This document shows, one piece after another, positions 1 through 11,684 of a stretch of DNA of 64,000 nucleotides. The notes beneath the pieces were generated by a model that was not told where the DNA came from, searched no databases, and saw only the letters and a list, made by a program, of their open reading frames with translations. How positions within the stretch are numbered: position 1 is the stretch's first letter; the number at the start of each line of letters is the position of its first letter. The stretch spans positions 1,302,001 through 1,366,000 of the forward strand of contig JAGTWJ010000008.1 of the NCBI GenBank assembly GCA_020064725.1. Direction: 5' to 3'. A program made the position numbers and the translations under genes. Source of the stretch: Drechslerella dactyloides. Lineage: Eukaryota; Ascomycota; Orbiliomycetes; Orbiliales; Orbiliaceae.

Positions 1-135
1 AAAGATAAGCATACAAGCGTGCAGATACGAAATGAATAAATACATACAATCAACTCTCATCGCTCCACATCAAATCCGTCTTCCCATACACACGACAATT
101 GCAAACGCACGCACACCCGACTCGTATCACCAACG

Positions 136-1446
136 TTAGATACCTCTCCCGAGCACCACCGTCTCCCCACCACCGTACCACAGCCGCCCGATCCGGCAAT
201 CCAGCCCCTTCTCCTCACCGACAATCCACTCGCTCCCCGGCCCATCGTAACTGGCCAGCCACTCATTGATCTCATCCAGCGCCTCGACCCACTGCTCCAT
301 CTTCCCCTTCAGAACCTTAGCCGCAGGGATCGTTGCCAGCAGATCTGCCTGCGAGGAGTCAGCGAGCACTGACGTCGCCGATGCCACCGCTTCCGCGTCT
401 CTGCGTGGCTCCGCAACAGCCAGGGAGTCCGGCACGTGGTCTTCCGTTGTGACGAACCGTGCAATGGTAATGTGGGCAGAGGGGACGGTGTAGCGGCTGT
501 CAATTTCGACGCCAGACGCCTTCGACAGGTCGTAGAGGTCGCGGCGCAGGTGGTGGTAGGTGTAGTTATAGTTGTGGAGGTCCGTGTGCGAGTTATACTC
601 GCCGTTGGACGTGGGAGGCGCGGCGGGGATGAAGGAGATGGCGCAGGCGGAGCCGTCGAAGGACAGCATGGGCTTGACGAGCTTGGCGCGGTGGGAGAAG
701 GTGTGGTTGACGATGGAGGGGAGGGCGGGGAGCATGGTCTGGACGAGGGTGTCAATGTAGTCGGGTGTGCGGGAGTGGGTGATCTCGAGGACGGTTGTAT
801 GCAGGTTTGGCGGGGGCATGAGCCATAGATCTGGATGCATCGCGGCAAGTCAGCGGGGTGGTCTCTCTACGGCGGGATAGGGCTGATACGAAGCTATATC
901 CGTGGGAACACGCATACTTGGAGCGACGGCCTTCAGCTTCTGCTGGACTGTGGCGATAAAGTTGCGGACGCGCAGGGGCGGGCGGGCCCAGAAGACGAGG
1001 CAGTTGCGGTGGTCGACGGTGCCATCGTTGAGGACGTGGGACTTGAGCAGGATGTAGTCGAGCTTGATGGGCGTCGGGTCGGTCAGCAGCTTGTGCCGCG
1101 ACAGCGCGTTTCGCGTCGTCCGGTGGGTGTTGTACGCCTCCTGGATCTTGGCCTGGGGTGTATCGAGAGTGAAGTGTCAGCGGTCGTTCGCCGTACCACG
1201 TTATCACCTGAGAGAGGGGCACCGGTGACGTACCGGATTGTGGCTGCAGTTGTGGATCATGACATTGTACGGATTGTCGAAAACCGGCAGGTCCTCCGTC
1301 TTGCTCGCCGTGGACCCGCGCCGGACAGGCGTGGCGGTGCCGGACAGGTCGACGAACGAGTTGAGCGAGTCCGGCAGCGGGAAGACGTCGGCCGTTTGGG
1401 CGAGCATCTTGAGTGCTGGATTGGGGGTTGCCGTCATCGTGGCCAT
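136..1446 (-). CDS. 2H-phosphoesterase-like (RNA ligase/cyclic nucleotide phosphodiesterase family) protein
   Basis: Three exons on the minus strand, 1446-1234, 1152-918 and 830-136, give 380 residues. The introns are 81 and 87 bp, with GTACGT and GTATGC donors and CAG acceptors. The joins are in phase, and the second restores the run NLWLMPPPNLHTTVLE. Two H-x-T motifs, His160-x-Thr162 (HTT) and His269-x-Thr271 (HIT), lie about 110 residues apart. This is the signature of the 2H phosphoesterase fold, in which the two histidines act on 2',3'-cyclic phosphates or related phosphodiesters. The fungal branch is usually named RNA ligase/cyclic nucleotide phosphodiesterase; its substrate is not known to me. 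There is no signal peptide or membrane segment, so a cytosolic or nuclear site is inferred. The ATG at 1446 is the first in frame. The family call is firm, the substrate is unassigned. Confidence 0.82.
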
Positions 1447-4264
1447 CGCGGGGCACTCTGTCTGTAGTATGTCTTGCTGGATCTGTCGTGTAAGAAGGTA
1501 ACCAAGTAACTAGTGTAGCTTAGCCAAGGAGCCGCTGGTCAGTATCGGATCGGATCGAGTTCGAGAAGCTTCAAGGGCGAGAGAGATCGAGAGCATACCT
1601 GCAATATAAGCCGCACGAAGGCCCCTTTTGGCGGGCTGGGCTAGTTCTTATTAAAGTCGGTCGACAGGCGTACGTTTGCTGCTCGTCCGGGAACAATCTT
1701 AATCTTAAACCGGGCGGGCCAGCTTTAATTCCTTCGTCCTGCGCGCCGCTCGACGCTCGGCATGCCCGACCCGGCGCCAAGACCCCTGCAGCTGTGGGGC
1801 CGCGATGCTTGTCCGCCCGCAGTGGCCAGGGTAATGCTCATGGCTCGGTCGCCCGCCGGAATGGCTTTCTGAAATTCCGTCCGCTGACGTCTCCGTGCAG
1901 GTGCATGAATGGTCGTGGGGTTGGCGATGTGTGCATGTGTGGTGGTGGTGTCGAGTTCTGGCCAGGTCGCTGGAGCTGCTTCACGTTGTTGGGCGCTGCG
2001 GGCACTCGTTTATGCACGCCGCTTTTCACGACAGAATCATGTCAGCCGACGCCAGCTGACGGGCAACGTCAAATCAATGTTACATGCACGTCCAGGCCGC
2101 CGGGCTCTGACGTCAGTTGGCATGACAATGTGCATATAGTTACGTGCTGGCGGTTTTTTTTAGCATGATTCCACCGGTGACATTGCCGTTGCAACTGACA
2201 GGCGAGAATGGACTACGGTCTCATTCCAACCGTCTCGATTCGAAATGCTCATCTGCCGACGCCACCGTCGATTCAACTGGCCGCCATCTTTTGCGAATAT
2301 AGGTACTAACTTGATGCGCTTATAACGGGTGTATGCATCTATAGATCTAGCGGACAGCTGTTGACAGTAGCGCCAATTCCTCACGTTGGACACTTGCTTG
2401 AGTGCATGCCTAAGTCGAAGGTTTTGTACAGTGCTTAAATCTAAATTAAACACGCTATCAAACACATGCCACGTTTAAGCTAGCTAAGTTGCACGCGGGG
2501 ACCACTGTCAAGATGTCAAAATTGCCAGGAGCGGCCTAATTGATCAGCATTATGTAATACATTAACGGTTACAGCCCCGTCGGAGTTTCAATCGGCATGC
2601 ACGATCTGCGAGTTCCAGTTTCGAATTTCGCATTCACGATTCATATCAGCTAGCCGAGGCTCGAGTGCTCTTGAGAAACTACTTCCAGGAACCCAGTAGC
2701 CTTGTTACTAGCAATTCCGCCGTCAATTTGATTGGTCCCGTAAACCAAACTCTGCTTTACTTCCGGCTCCGACAATACTCCGTCAGTATAATTCAATATA
2801 GACTATTCGATAGCCTAAATCCGCTACTCAACCAGACATATAGCTTGCTTCAGAGTCAAGCTACAATAAGTTAGTGACCATGGTCGAATTTAGCAAATCA
2901 TACTTGGAGTTCTCCCATTACCACAATTGTGCAATACATATTTATAAATTGGCCAAGCTAGTAGACAGCCAAGTCTTCAGGGTACCGTATACCTGAATAT
3001 AATCCTAAAAGGGTTCAATCAGCACTGCGTTCATCAACAGCAGTCTCGGGGCTACCAGTGCAACTTAACTACCAGCCCAATTCGCCGACGCGACGCCGAG
3101 ACTATTTCATAATACGTTAAGATCTGTTGCACATACAAGACCTAGCCTCGAACACTGACTGGAAGCGGGCTTAGCTAACCCACACTAGTTTGCGTATTTA
3201 TACTTGAATGCTGAAGTATATCTGCGTACACATGCTACGTATGTAGTTGTTAAAGATAAAAGAACGAAGAGCTCAAGACTTACAATCGGGTAATTCCTCA
3301 TATACATAAACACAACAAAATCCAACAACTTCCCATCGTAGATGGCGCCAGTTTCGGGCACGAGTCTCAAGAGCTGGATGCAAGCAGTGTTACAATATCC
3401 GTAAGGGCAACGCAGCCCCCAAGGCGTACGATAAGGGCCCTCCGACCCCGATTCAGGGGAAGATATTAAGTTTTCAGCTCTCGGCAACCGGATACCAATA
3501 GCCGGTCGCGATCGTCAAAGGCGTGAGTACAGCAGGTGCGAGTAGACAAGCTTTTAGAGCCAAGGCCGACGATGCACGCACGACGTCGCAAAGATGGTTC
3601 AAAGGGAACGGCCACTCGCACAACGCGCATAATGCAACATTCAGCTGTGTTGGCACATCCTGAGCCCCTCCCTGGCGGACGGAACGGAGCCTCGAACAGC
3701 CCGTTCTATATCTAGGCGACCCTCCGATGACCGAAGGGTGCGATAGCTTCTAGGCCGCGTGATTGGCCGTTTCACGTCGTCGGATCTGCGGATCCGTGCC
3801 TGGAAAATTTGTCGCGCCGTCGAGAGCGTTCGACGAGCTCTCAACTCAACCTTCTTGTGGCGTATCCGAAATGGGACGAGTTCCGAACTAGGTACATGTG
3901 CTCAGTCCGTGCTTAACTACCTGCTACAAACAGCATGGGACGGTTCACTGATATATCAAGAGCCCTGAGACTATATCAAGAGGAGCGAGGACTGGTTGGC
4001 CAGCTTGTAAGACAGGTTGCACAGGGCAAACAGCCTACGGCTAGCGTACGTATCGAAGTTTTTTCTCATATATGCATGGCTTTTCGTAAATCCGCACTTT
4101 TATTTTCGTGCAAATATGGATAGAAGATAGAATCGCATTTTTTAATTTATCTATGCGGGCGACTTTCTCCATGCTCTCATATCCCACGCTGCGGACTGGA
4201 ATATATCCCGATATTCGATATTCCACAGCATTACCAACGCCATGCACTTAATCCCAGCAGAACG
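1447..4264. other. Intergenic region, no supported gene
   Basis: About 2.8 kb between the 2H-family gene and the broken lactonase gene. All reading frames are short, overlap on both strands and show no recognisable domain. The part before 2.1 kb is GC-rich and probably holds the promoter of the minus-strand gene. I see no repeats of note. Confidence 0.6.
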
Positions 4265-5681
4265 ATGTGGGCCACGGTTACTACAGTATGTTTATTATAC
4301 ATCTCACAAAACCTTGGAGCAAAGTTATTCGTGGGGACGACAGCCGGCGCCGTTGAGACCCTGGATTTCGACGGACGGAGCATCAAGCAGCTGTCAACCG
4401 ATTCAAATACGGCACCGAACCCCAGCTGGCAGACGATCGTCAATACGGACGATAATAAGTTCCTCGTTTCCACAAGCGAAGGCACGCAGAACGGCCAGGG
4501 TTCGATCGTTTCGTACAGGATCGGCAGCCATGGGAAGCTGCATAAGATTACAAAGCAGGCGGGCCTGACAGGTTTGCTCCACGCGGCAGTCTCGCCCAAC
4601 CGTGACTTCATCGCCGCAGCCGCATAGTAAGACATAGTTACCACCTTCCTGCAAAATATATGCATACTTTCTCTGGCAATATTGGTACTGTTGCTGATAA
4701 CGTGCGACTTGGAAATCAACATAGCTACGGGAACGGCGTCGTCATATACCCTTTCAACAGCACCGGAGGCCTCTCTCACGCCTCCCAAACCTTCAAAATA
4801 TACCCTCTCCGTCCACCAGCCAAAATATGGCGGTCTGCTTCGCGAGAAACCCCTGTCCACATCGAGCACTGTCCCTGACCGTCAAGAGAGTCCTCATCCG
4901 CACCAAATCACCTTTGACCCGACAGGCAATTTCATGCTCGTGAATGACCTCGGCGCAGACGTCATCCGCATCTTCACCGTCGGCGCCGGCAAGGTTGCCG
5001 AGTACGCAACAGCATCGGTACCCGCGGGTTTGGGCCCCGGCACGGGGAATTCGTGCAGACGAGCCACGGCCTCTACTACTATCTCGTCGGCGAGTTGGCG
5101 AATGCTGTTGCCGTCTTCAAATTCAAGTATACAGCCGGCGGTGGCGGTATGAAACCGCTACTGGTACAGAAAGTGAGCACGTATGGCAACCAGCCGGTGC
5201 CAGTGAAGCATCCGAGTGTTATCCCGTCGGGGATCCAAGTATCGGTAAGTGCTGACTATCAAAATCCCACAATACAACCCAAAGTAATTGAGAGGGTGTT
5301 GATATGCATGAAAGTGAGACTAATGTTGATATGTGTTCTTTTCGCACACTGCTCCAGCCCGACAAGAAGTTCCTCTACGTCTCCAACCGCGGCGACGCCT
5401 CCTTGCCAGGCAAACCACCATCAGACTCCATCTCCGCCTGGAGAATCCACCAGATCTAGAACGGCTCGCTGAAATTCGTGCGGCTACTCCACACCGGCGG
5501 CTCGACTCCACGCCACTTCTCAATCGACCCGAGCGGACAGTACGTCGCTGTCGCGCTGCAGGATTCGAATCTCGTGTCGTTTTTCCGACGCGATACCTTC
5601 ACCGGACTGTGGCCGGATCGGCCGATTGCGAGCTGGCACTCGCCGCCCGGACCTACCTGCGTACAGTGGCCACATGGCTAG
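4265..5681 (+). pseudogene. Broken lactonase-fold (3-carboxymuconate cyclase/6-phosphogluconolactonase-like) gene
   Basis: The translation resembles the fungal seven-bladed lactonase (carboxymuconate cyclase-like) family from end to end. It opens with KLFVGTTAGAVETLDFDG, has SPHPHQITFDPTGNF and LVNDLGADVIRIF in the middle, then KKFLYVSNRGDA and PRHFSIDPSGQYVAVALQ. Two introns fit, 4627-4724 and 5245-5357. Three lesions break the frame: an extra A in the A-run near 4794-4798, a missing C in GGGCCCCGG near 5032-5040 (it destroys the expected GPRHGEF), and an in-frame TAG at 5457-5459. Family members act on lactones or act as cyclases, and often carry a signal peptide; the first 20 residues here are hydrophobic. 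The two frameshifts compensate each other but corrupt about 80 residues between them. Sequencing error cannot be excluded for the homopolymer sites, but the TAG is independent of them. Confidence 0.8.
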
Positions 5682-7393
5682 CACGAGGGGCTGCGGCGGA
5701 AATAGAGAGAAGGATCCAATCGGTCGCTGAGGTGACTGTTAGATACCGTTATGTTGTAGCGCATGCGCGCTGGGTTTGCGTATGTCAACAGGCGCGGGCA
5801 GGTTATGCTAACGCCGTCCTTCCACGGCAGGCTAATATACTTGAGTGGAATATTTCTAATGCGGTAGTCCTGCTACGGGGATAGGTAACTGACACGACGA
5901 CTCATCAGGTCCAACGCAGAGTGATATATTGGGAGGTAGATAAGGGAGTAGTGCAGTGCACTGCAGTCCCGGGGAAATGACATGATATGAGCTGGGATGT
6001 AACATTCATGTCGTATGATTACTTTTCGATTTATAATAGTGACTCAGAATCTGGATCGGATTCCTGATCTGGTTTCACGAAGTGAACCCGGAAGTGTGCT
6101 CCTGGGCCTATATCCTATAATCGATATAGGTTCATGACTGCAGTTCCTCTGTACATGTATATATATATAGTCTATAACTGCGAGACAAAGGTGGAGCTTA
6201 GTGGGCACCAAGACTAGGTTTGGTGACATTGCATCGAATCGATGTAAGCTTTTCTCGAGAATAGTATGAAAGTAAGTATAATCGAAAACAAAGAATTGCT
6301 ACTCTCGGGCTTCACGTTTTGTAGTATGAAGGTATCAAGATCTTAAAAATTTCCACTGATTTGCGCATGCTAAAATACTAGAGCATACACACCGCTATGC
6401 TTCATATTTGTTATGATATGTAGGTCGAGATCTCATGCATACAGCAGTGTATATTGCGATGATGTCTGTAGATTGCATGGCAGAGCGCCAGGAGGCCATT
6501 AGACAGCAATCTGCAGATCACATGACTGTATAGCCACTCAGAGTGCTCAGCCACCAGCTGTGGCAGGGCACTCTGCAGTCTGCAGACTGCTGTATATTGA
6601 ACTGCTTGCTAATCATGACCTGGATTGCTATATAATCTAACAAAATTTACTATTTTCGTATAGCAAAAGCGCTGTCTCACCATATATAGAACTCATTTTC
6701 ACGTCGTAGACTCATAATATGCGTTTGCACCCATTAGTCGTCCGTTTCTTACAATTTTGGTAAGGAGGTTCTAGCTTACTAGAGCAAACATTATATCATC
6801 CAGAATTTCGGAGTAGTATCCAGCCTGCTGCACTTGACAAGTTCGGTAACACAACCCAAATATGAATTGATCCCTGCAGAGTCAATTCAAATTGCCATGG
6901 AAGGCAAAGGAAGAGGGAGGACGTCCTCAGCGTCGCCGCCTGTGCTGCTGACAAATTCAAACGGGGGGCCTGATGCGGATGAAGGCAGATGCACCTGACA
7001 GGCGTCCCCGAGGCTAAGACTCACCCTCGCGTCTACTTGCCAATCTCGGAACTATACCTTCTCCGGCAGTGCACGTTCGAACACTGTCCTATCCACATAC
7101 ACAGGTATATATATGTGTATTACCCCTTGGATAGAGGTCATAGCTGTAACTTTGATCTCTAAACCCCCAGCTGAACACCCAAAACACAAAATATATTGCC
7201 GGTAAACCCCGCGGCATAGATCAAGATAGAGGAGAAGCCCTCCTGGTACGAACATCTCCAAGCTTTGAAACTCCGCCGCAATTATACGATTCCCACGACC
7301 ACTTTCTTCCAAAAAGCGGATTGGAGGTAAAAGACCGAACGGAGATAAGGAAGATCGAAGAAAGTGCCGGAAAGAGAGGCCATCTACAAACTC
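5682..7393. other. Intergenic region, no gene seen apart from a possible MITE
   Basis: About 1.7 kb of moderately AT-rich DNA. Only short overlapping frames are present. The candidate MITE at 6442-6592 is listed separately. The promoter of the downstream ankyrin gene should lie in the last few hundred bases. Confidence 0.55.
6442..6592. mobile_element. Possible 151-bp TA-flanked MITE
   Basis: CAGCAGT at 6442-6448 and its inverse ACTGCTG at 6586-6592 are each bordered by TA (6440-6441 and 6593-6594). The interior has an imperfect hairpin centred near 6555 (GAGTGC ... GCACTC at 6541-6572) and many CTGCAG-like words. Size, TA borders and terminal inversion fit a Tc1/mariner-class MITE. The terminal repeats are only 7 bp and no second copy is seen in the window, so this could be chance. 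Confidence 0.3.
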
Positions 7394-8220
7394 ATGGCGC
7401 GGGAGTTGGAAACTGGAGACGGCGATACGCGAGTGGAATCTGCGCACGGTGTGGAAGCAATGGACGTTGGGCCTGAGGATACGCCTTCTGTAGACAGGGT
7501 ACGTTCCCCAACATGAACAATAGAAGTAGAAACACTTCAGAAATTTTAGGGCCTTCTGCGGGAGTTGATAATTTCGTCCCGAAGGATTCCCTGACATTCC
7601 CTCATTGACTAATATTCTGTCGCTTGTAGAGCTCTACATCTGAATCTGCTGCAGCTTTATCGGTGGCGACTGAGCCTCCCCTACCTGCGGACCTTGGCGG
7701 TGCGACGCCACTCCATTGGGCCGCCAGACTAGGCAACATAAGCCTCTTGAGACGATATCTCAGATCGTCTCGCAGACAGAGACTCGAAACCGCGTGGCCA
7801 CGAATCGACGACTCCACCGACCGCAGCCAAGGAACTGCGCTGCACTGGGCAGCCATTGAAGGACAAGTTGAAGCTATGGAAATACTACTCGACGCTGGTG
7901 CCGACGTTGAAGCCGTCAACACTTGGGACCGGACACCCCTCCACCTTGCATCAAGGTTTGGGCATCTACAAGCTGTCAGGATGTTGGTCGAACAAGGCGC
8001 GAATCTAGAAGCGCGGCGCGATACAAACGAGACGTCTTTACACTTTGCCGTTGGAGAGGGCCGGTACGAGGTTGTGAAGTACCTTCTCGATGCTGGAGCT
8101 GATGTAAACGCTTATGGGATGAGAGGTACGCCTTTGGACTTCGCTCATCAGATGGGAAGTTCTCGCGAGATCATAGAGCTATTGGTATCTCGAGGGGGCA
8201 TTGATTCAAACTTTCGGTAG
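7394..8220 (+). CDS. Ankyrin-repeat protein
   Basis: Two exons, 7394-7498 and 7630-8220, encode 231 residues. The 131-bp intron has a GTACGT donor and a TAG acceptor, and the join is in phase. After a non-repetitive N-terminus of about 55 residues come five ankyrin-type units: GATPLHWAARLGN, GTALHWAAIEGQ, RTPLHLASRFGH, ETSLHFAVGEGR and a degenerate last one starting GTPLDFAHQMG. Several end in LLDAGADV or LVEQGANL. Ankyrin stacks bind other proteins; no catalytic domain is attached and the partner cannot be inferred. I prefer the ATG at 7394 because the second exon has no ATG upstream of its repeats. No signal peptide or membrane segment is visible. Confidence 0.85.
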
Positions 8221-9964
8221 TGTCGGCAGGCTGGAGGGTCGGACCCTCTAACCAGGGCCTAAATTTTAGTTATTAAGTGCCACTTGTATACTAGCAGCCA
8301 GTGACTGTGGATTTACGTAATTACCCTCTGTGGGATATGCGGCTTATGTACTAACCAAACTCATGGATGCTGATAACACGCCGATTCAGTTGGCGGCCCG
8401 CTTCTACTTCTGTGTTCTAACGTGGCAATTTGCTGGATGTATAAGACTTGGAGATGCAAGTGAATCTGAATACATGCAAAGGATATTTCTTCCGTATGCA
8501 TATACGTTCGAGTAGAAGTTGGGTTATTTATTTTAGGATTCGGATAATCATTTTCCCGAGCCATGATGGATCAACTTCCTATTGTGTAGTAATCCTTTCA
8601 GTCATACCCGTGACTGAGGTTTGCGGGCTAAATTAGTGAATATATTTTTGGAAAATGAAAGTGACGTGGTTCAAGTATGCATGTAGGCAATTTGTGAAAA
8701 AATTGAATTACCTTCAAGGAAACTCCTTGACTAACGCTGCACTGCGGCATCCTTGTCTTTCTATGTCCAGCGGTTGAGCTCAGCGCCACTTTCCCGCGCA
8801 ACGTGCGTCGATCGATGCCACATACGTGCTCTGCTACTGCCACAAAGATCTCGCCACCATGCTTTGCTAGGTGTCAATATATGTAGCCCTTTCTCTAGAT
8901 TTCATATCTGAAGTCATAACTGTTATGCGCTGCCGACTCCAAGGTCAGTGTAGGCCAGACGCATAACTAAGTGACAGACACAATCCGCTGGGGCAGGATA
9001 GTTCTCAAGAGGATAAATTATATTAGTACTATTTTTTTTTCGTGAATACCTCATCCTTTCGATACTGTATCCAGCAAGTTCAAGAACGACAATTGGGCCG
9101 CCCATTGTATAGCTAGGACCTTCAACTCGACCCTTCTCTCCAGTAGTGTTACACAGACCAGAGGGCTTTACCGCCTCAACTGGCAACACATTACGACCAA
9201 AAATAAAACAGGTTCACGAAGCCAAGCCAAGCCAGTACAACCTCCTGCCTTGGGCGAGTACAGAACCCGGATCATATCCCCTCTAACTGGGCCTCTGCCC
9301 TGACCTGGTATTGAAGTCAGGCTGCACCTTCCCATACCAATACGGCTACACGGTCAGTCTCGGGTGGTCTCGGTCTCGGGGCGGCTCGCGAGACCAAGCT
9401 ACACTGTTCACATTCAATTGATCGATAGTCAATATATAATTTAGCATCTCGGCCCAAAACCCGAGTGCTTTCTTGAACAACCTCTACATGGCACAAAAAT
9501 TACCGCCGACTACGTATGCCTCTCTACAGCACGTCCGATCCTATGTGTGTCCAGCTTCTAATTTACCAGACAAGCCGGTCTCGTGGTATCCGGGTAATAT
9601 TCCAATTGGCTGGAGGTAGAGTTAATGTTTCCGTGAGGCCTGGAGGCGTATACCTATATTGGACATCGGGTCATATGGCTAAATGACATTAATGGAAAGT
9701 CACTTGAAAAGATTTCATGATATTTTTAGCTCCCGCAGGTGTCTTCAAATTCCCCCAGGTACTGGCCAATTCTTCGACTGCCTGGGTTGCGCTGGCTCGA
9801 GAGTATACTACCTGATGACCTGTTCCCACTCCAGTCAGAGTCTGCCATGTACAGAGTCGAAAGTTCATAAAGGCGGATTCCGCTTTAAGAGTATAGAAAT
9901 ATCTGTCCAAGTGGTCAAACCAAATTTCCGGATAGGAGGGTGCTTTCAAAAGAATCTTTGTTGC
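8221..9964. other. Intergenic region, no supported gene
   Basis: About 1.7 kb with short, overlapping, unrecognisable frames on both strands. No repeat or RNA gene was recognised. The end of the stretch is the presumed promoter of the oxidoreductase relic. Confidence 0.55.
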
Positions 9965-11684
9965 ATGCTTGCCTACGCATCAATCCTGCTGGGCTCCGGT
10001 CTCCTCCAAGCCCAAGCATTAGGAGGACTACCTCACCTATCGTTTACCAATCCAACGACTTGTGTAAGTTTCCCGCTCCCGCTTCATGACATTTTTGTAT
10101 GAGGATGATCTAAGACTGTCGCACAATATTCTATTTGCTAATTCGATGGAAAACTCGACGAAAATGCCAGTGCTCCTTACTGGATTCGTTGTTCACCCGA
10201 CAGTCCAAAGTCCTTTCTCGACAGTCCCCTGAGTATGAACCGCTGAATACCTACTGGTGTACGCCCATCAAACACCCTCTCTGCGTACTGCTCACAGTTA
10301 CTGACCGTATTCTTTCACTGTAAAATAGCACCCACAGCTCAGCTGAATCCTACTTGCATCTTCACCCCAGCCAATACATTGGATGTTTCTCGAGCAGTAC
10401 GGCTTTTCAGCCGCGAAAATTGCCAGTTCGCAATCCGCAGTGGCGGCCACAGTTATAACCCCGGCTGGGCGGGCATCACCGACGGGATATTGATCTCTCT
10501 CAGTAATTTGAATGAAGTCACCTACGACCATCACACCGGACTCGCGACCGCCGGGGCTGGCTGCCGCTCAGGCCAGGTTTACGACGCACTTGCACCGTAT
10601 AATGTAACCGCTGCTGGTGGTCGAAACTCAGATGTCGGACTCGGTGGATTTCTTACCGGCGGGGGTATCAGTTACCAGGCGAACGAAATAGGCTGGGGAA
10701 CAGACAATATCAACAGCGTTGAGATCGTTCTAGCCAATAGCCAGATAGTTAGGGCAAACCGACATCATAATTCTGAGCTTTTCCGCTGTATTAAATGTGG
10801 TTCTAGCAACTTTGGCATCGTTACAAAGTTTACACTCGAGACTATTAACGCCAGTGGTCCCTTTAACATGATGGGCCTTGACTATCCGCCCGCATCGGAC
10901 GACACCATGCTAGCCGCTGCCTATAACTATTGCACCGGTGGGTCGGATGCAGATCCTAAAAGTCAAATCATGTTCCTCGGTGGGTTCAGCCACGAATCGA
11001 GTGAGCAAGAGGGTTTTTCTCTTGTCGTGGCATACAACGGCCCCTTTTGGTCGGGAAACCCTCCGGTGGTCTTGAACCTTTCTTTGATGGCACTGTCCCA
11101 ACCCCCGATTTTCGTAGTTCTATAGCAAACAAAACGTCGAGGGATGCAGCATATAAGTTTAGTCAAGTGCAGCGTCCTGGAAAGCGGTCTACGATGGGGG
11201 TTTTGTCTTTCCACGCCGACATCCAGCTGATGAAGGATATTCGGAAAATTTGGATCGAAGAAAGCATTGGATCGAAGAAAGCACGGAGGACATCCAGGCT
11301 GTCCCCGGGGTCAGTGCGATGTTTGCTTTCATGCCCGTGGGACGGAAGTGGCTTGCGGCGAGCGCGGCAAAGGGCGGGAATTCTCTGGGTATCACCTCTC
11401 CGCTTGTGATACAATGGTTGGATTCGTCATGGGAATCGGCTAGCGACGACATTAAGATGAGAGAATTCACGCTTAGGGTGATAAGACGGTGCGAGGAAGC
11501 TGCCAGAAGGCATGGTAAACTGGCTAACTTCAGATATCTCAACTACGGGAACCGCGAACAGGATATTATTTCTCACTACGGGCCGGAGAGCTTAGCGATG
11601 TTGCGGCGTAACAAGCTGCGTTACGACCCGCACAATGTCTTCGGAAGGCTGGTACCGGGCGGGTTTAAGATTCCAGGATTTTAG
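9965..11684 (+). pseudogene. Broken FAD-linked oxidoreductase (BBE-type, secreted)
   Basis: Exon 1 (9965-10063) encodes a hydrophobic signal-like start, then exon 2 (10171-10258) and exon 3 from 10329. The introns of 107 and 70 bp rejoin as NTYWSPTAQLNPTCIFTP. The FAD_binding_4 region is clear: AIRSGGHSYNPGWAGI holds the histidine that normally carries covalent FAD, followed by GLGGFLTGGGISY and SSNFGIVTKFTLE. The C-terminal BBE region reads YDPHNVFGRLVPGGFKI. Two lesions break it. One base is missing near 11045-11052, after YNGPFW. A perfect 17-bp tandem duplication (11250-11266 and 11267-11283) shifts the frame after KIWIEES. Removing either problem alone does not restore the reading frame. 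Intact relatives oxidise alcohols, sugars or secondary metabolites; this copy cannot encode a full enzyme. Confidence 0.87.
11250..11283 (+). repeat. 17-bp perfect tandem duplication inside the oxidoreductase relic
   Basis: TTGGATCGAAGAAAGCA occurs twice head to tail, at 11250-11266 and 11267-11283. Seventeen is not a multiple of three, so it shifts the reading frame. With one unit the sequence reads KIWIEESTEDIQAVPG, as expected for the family. Confidence 0.95.

Noticed and set aside
4231..4869. 212-codon minus-strand frame
   Set aside because: Antisense to the lactonase relic; no recognisable domain, while the plus strand matches a family along its length.
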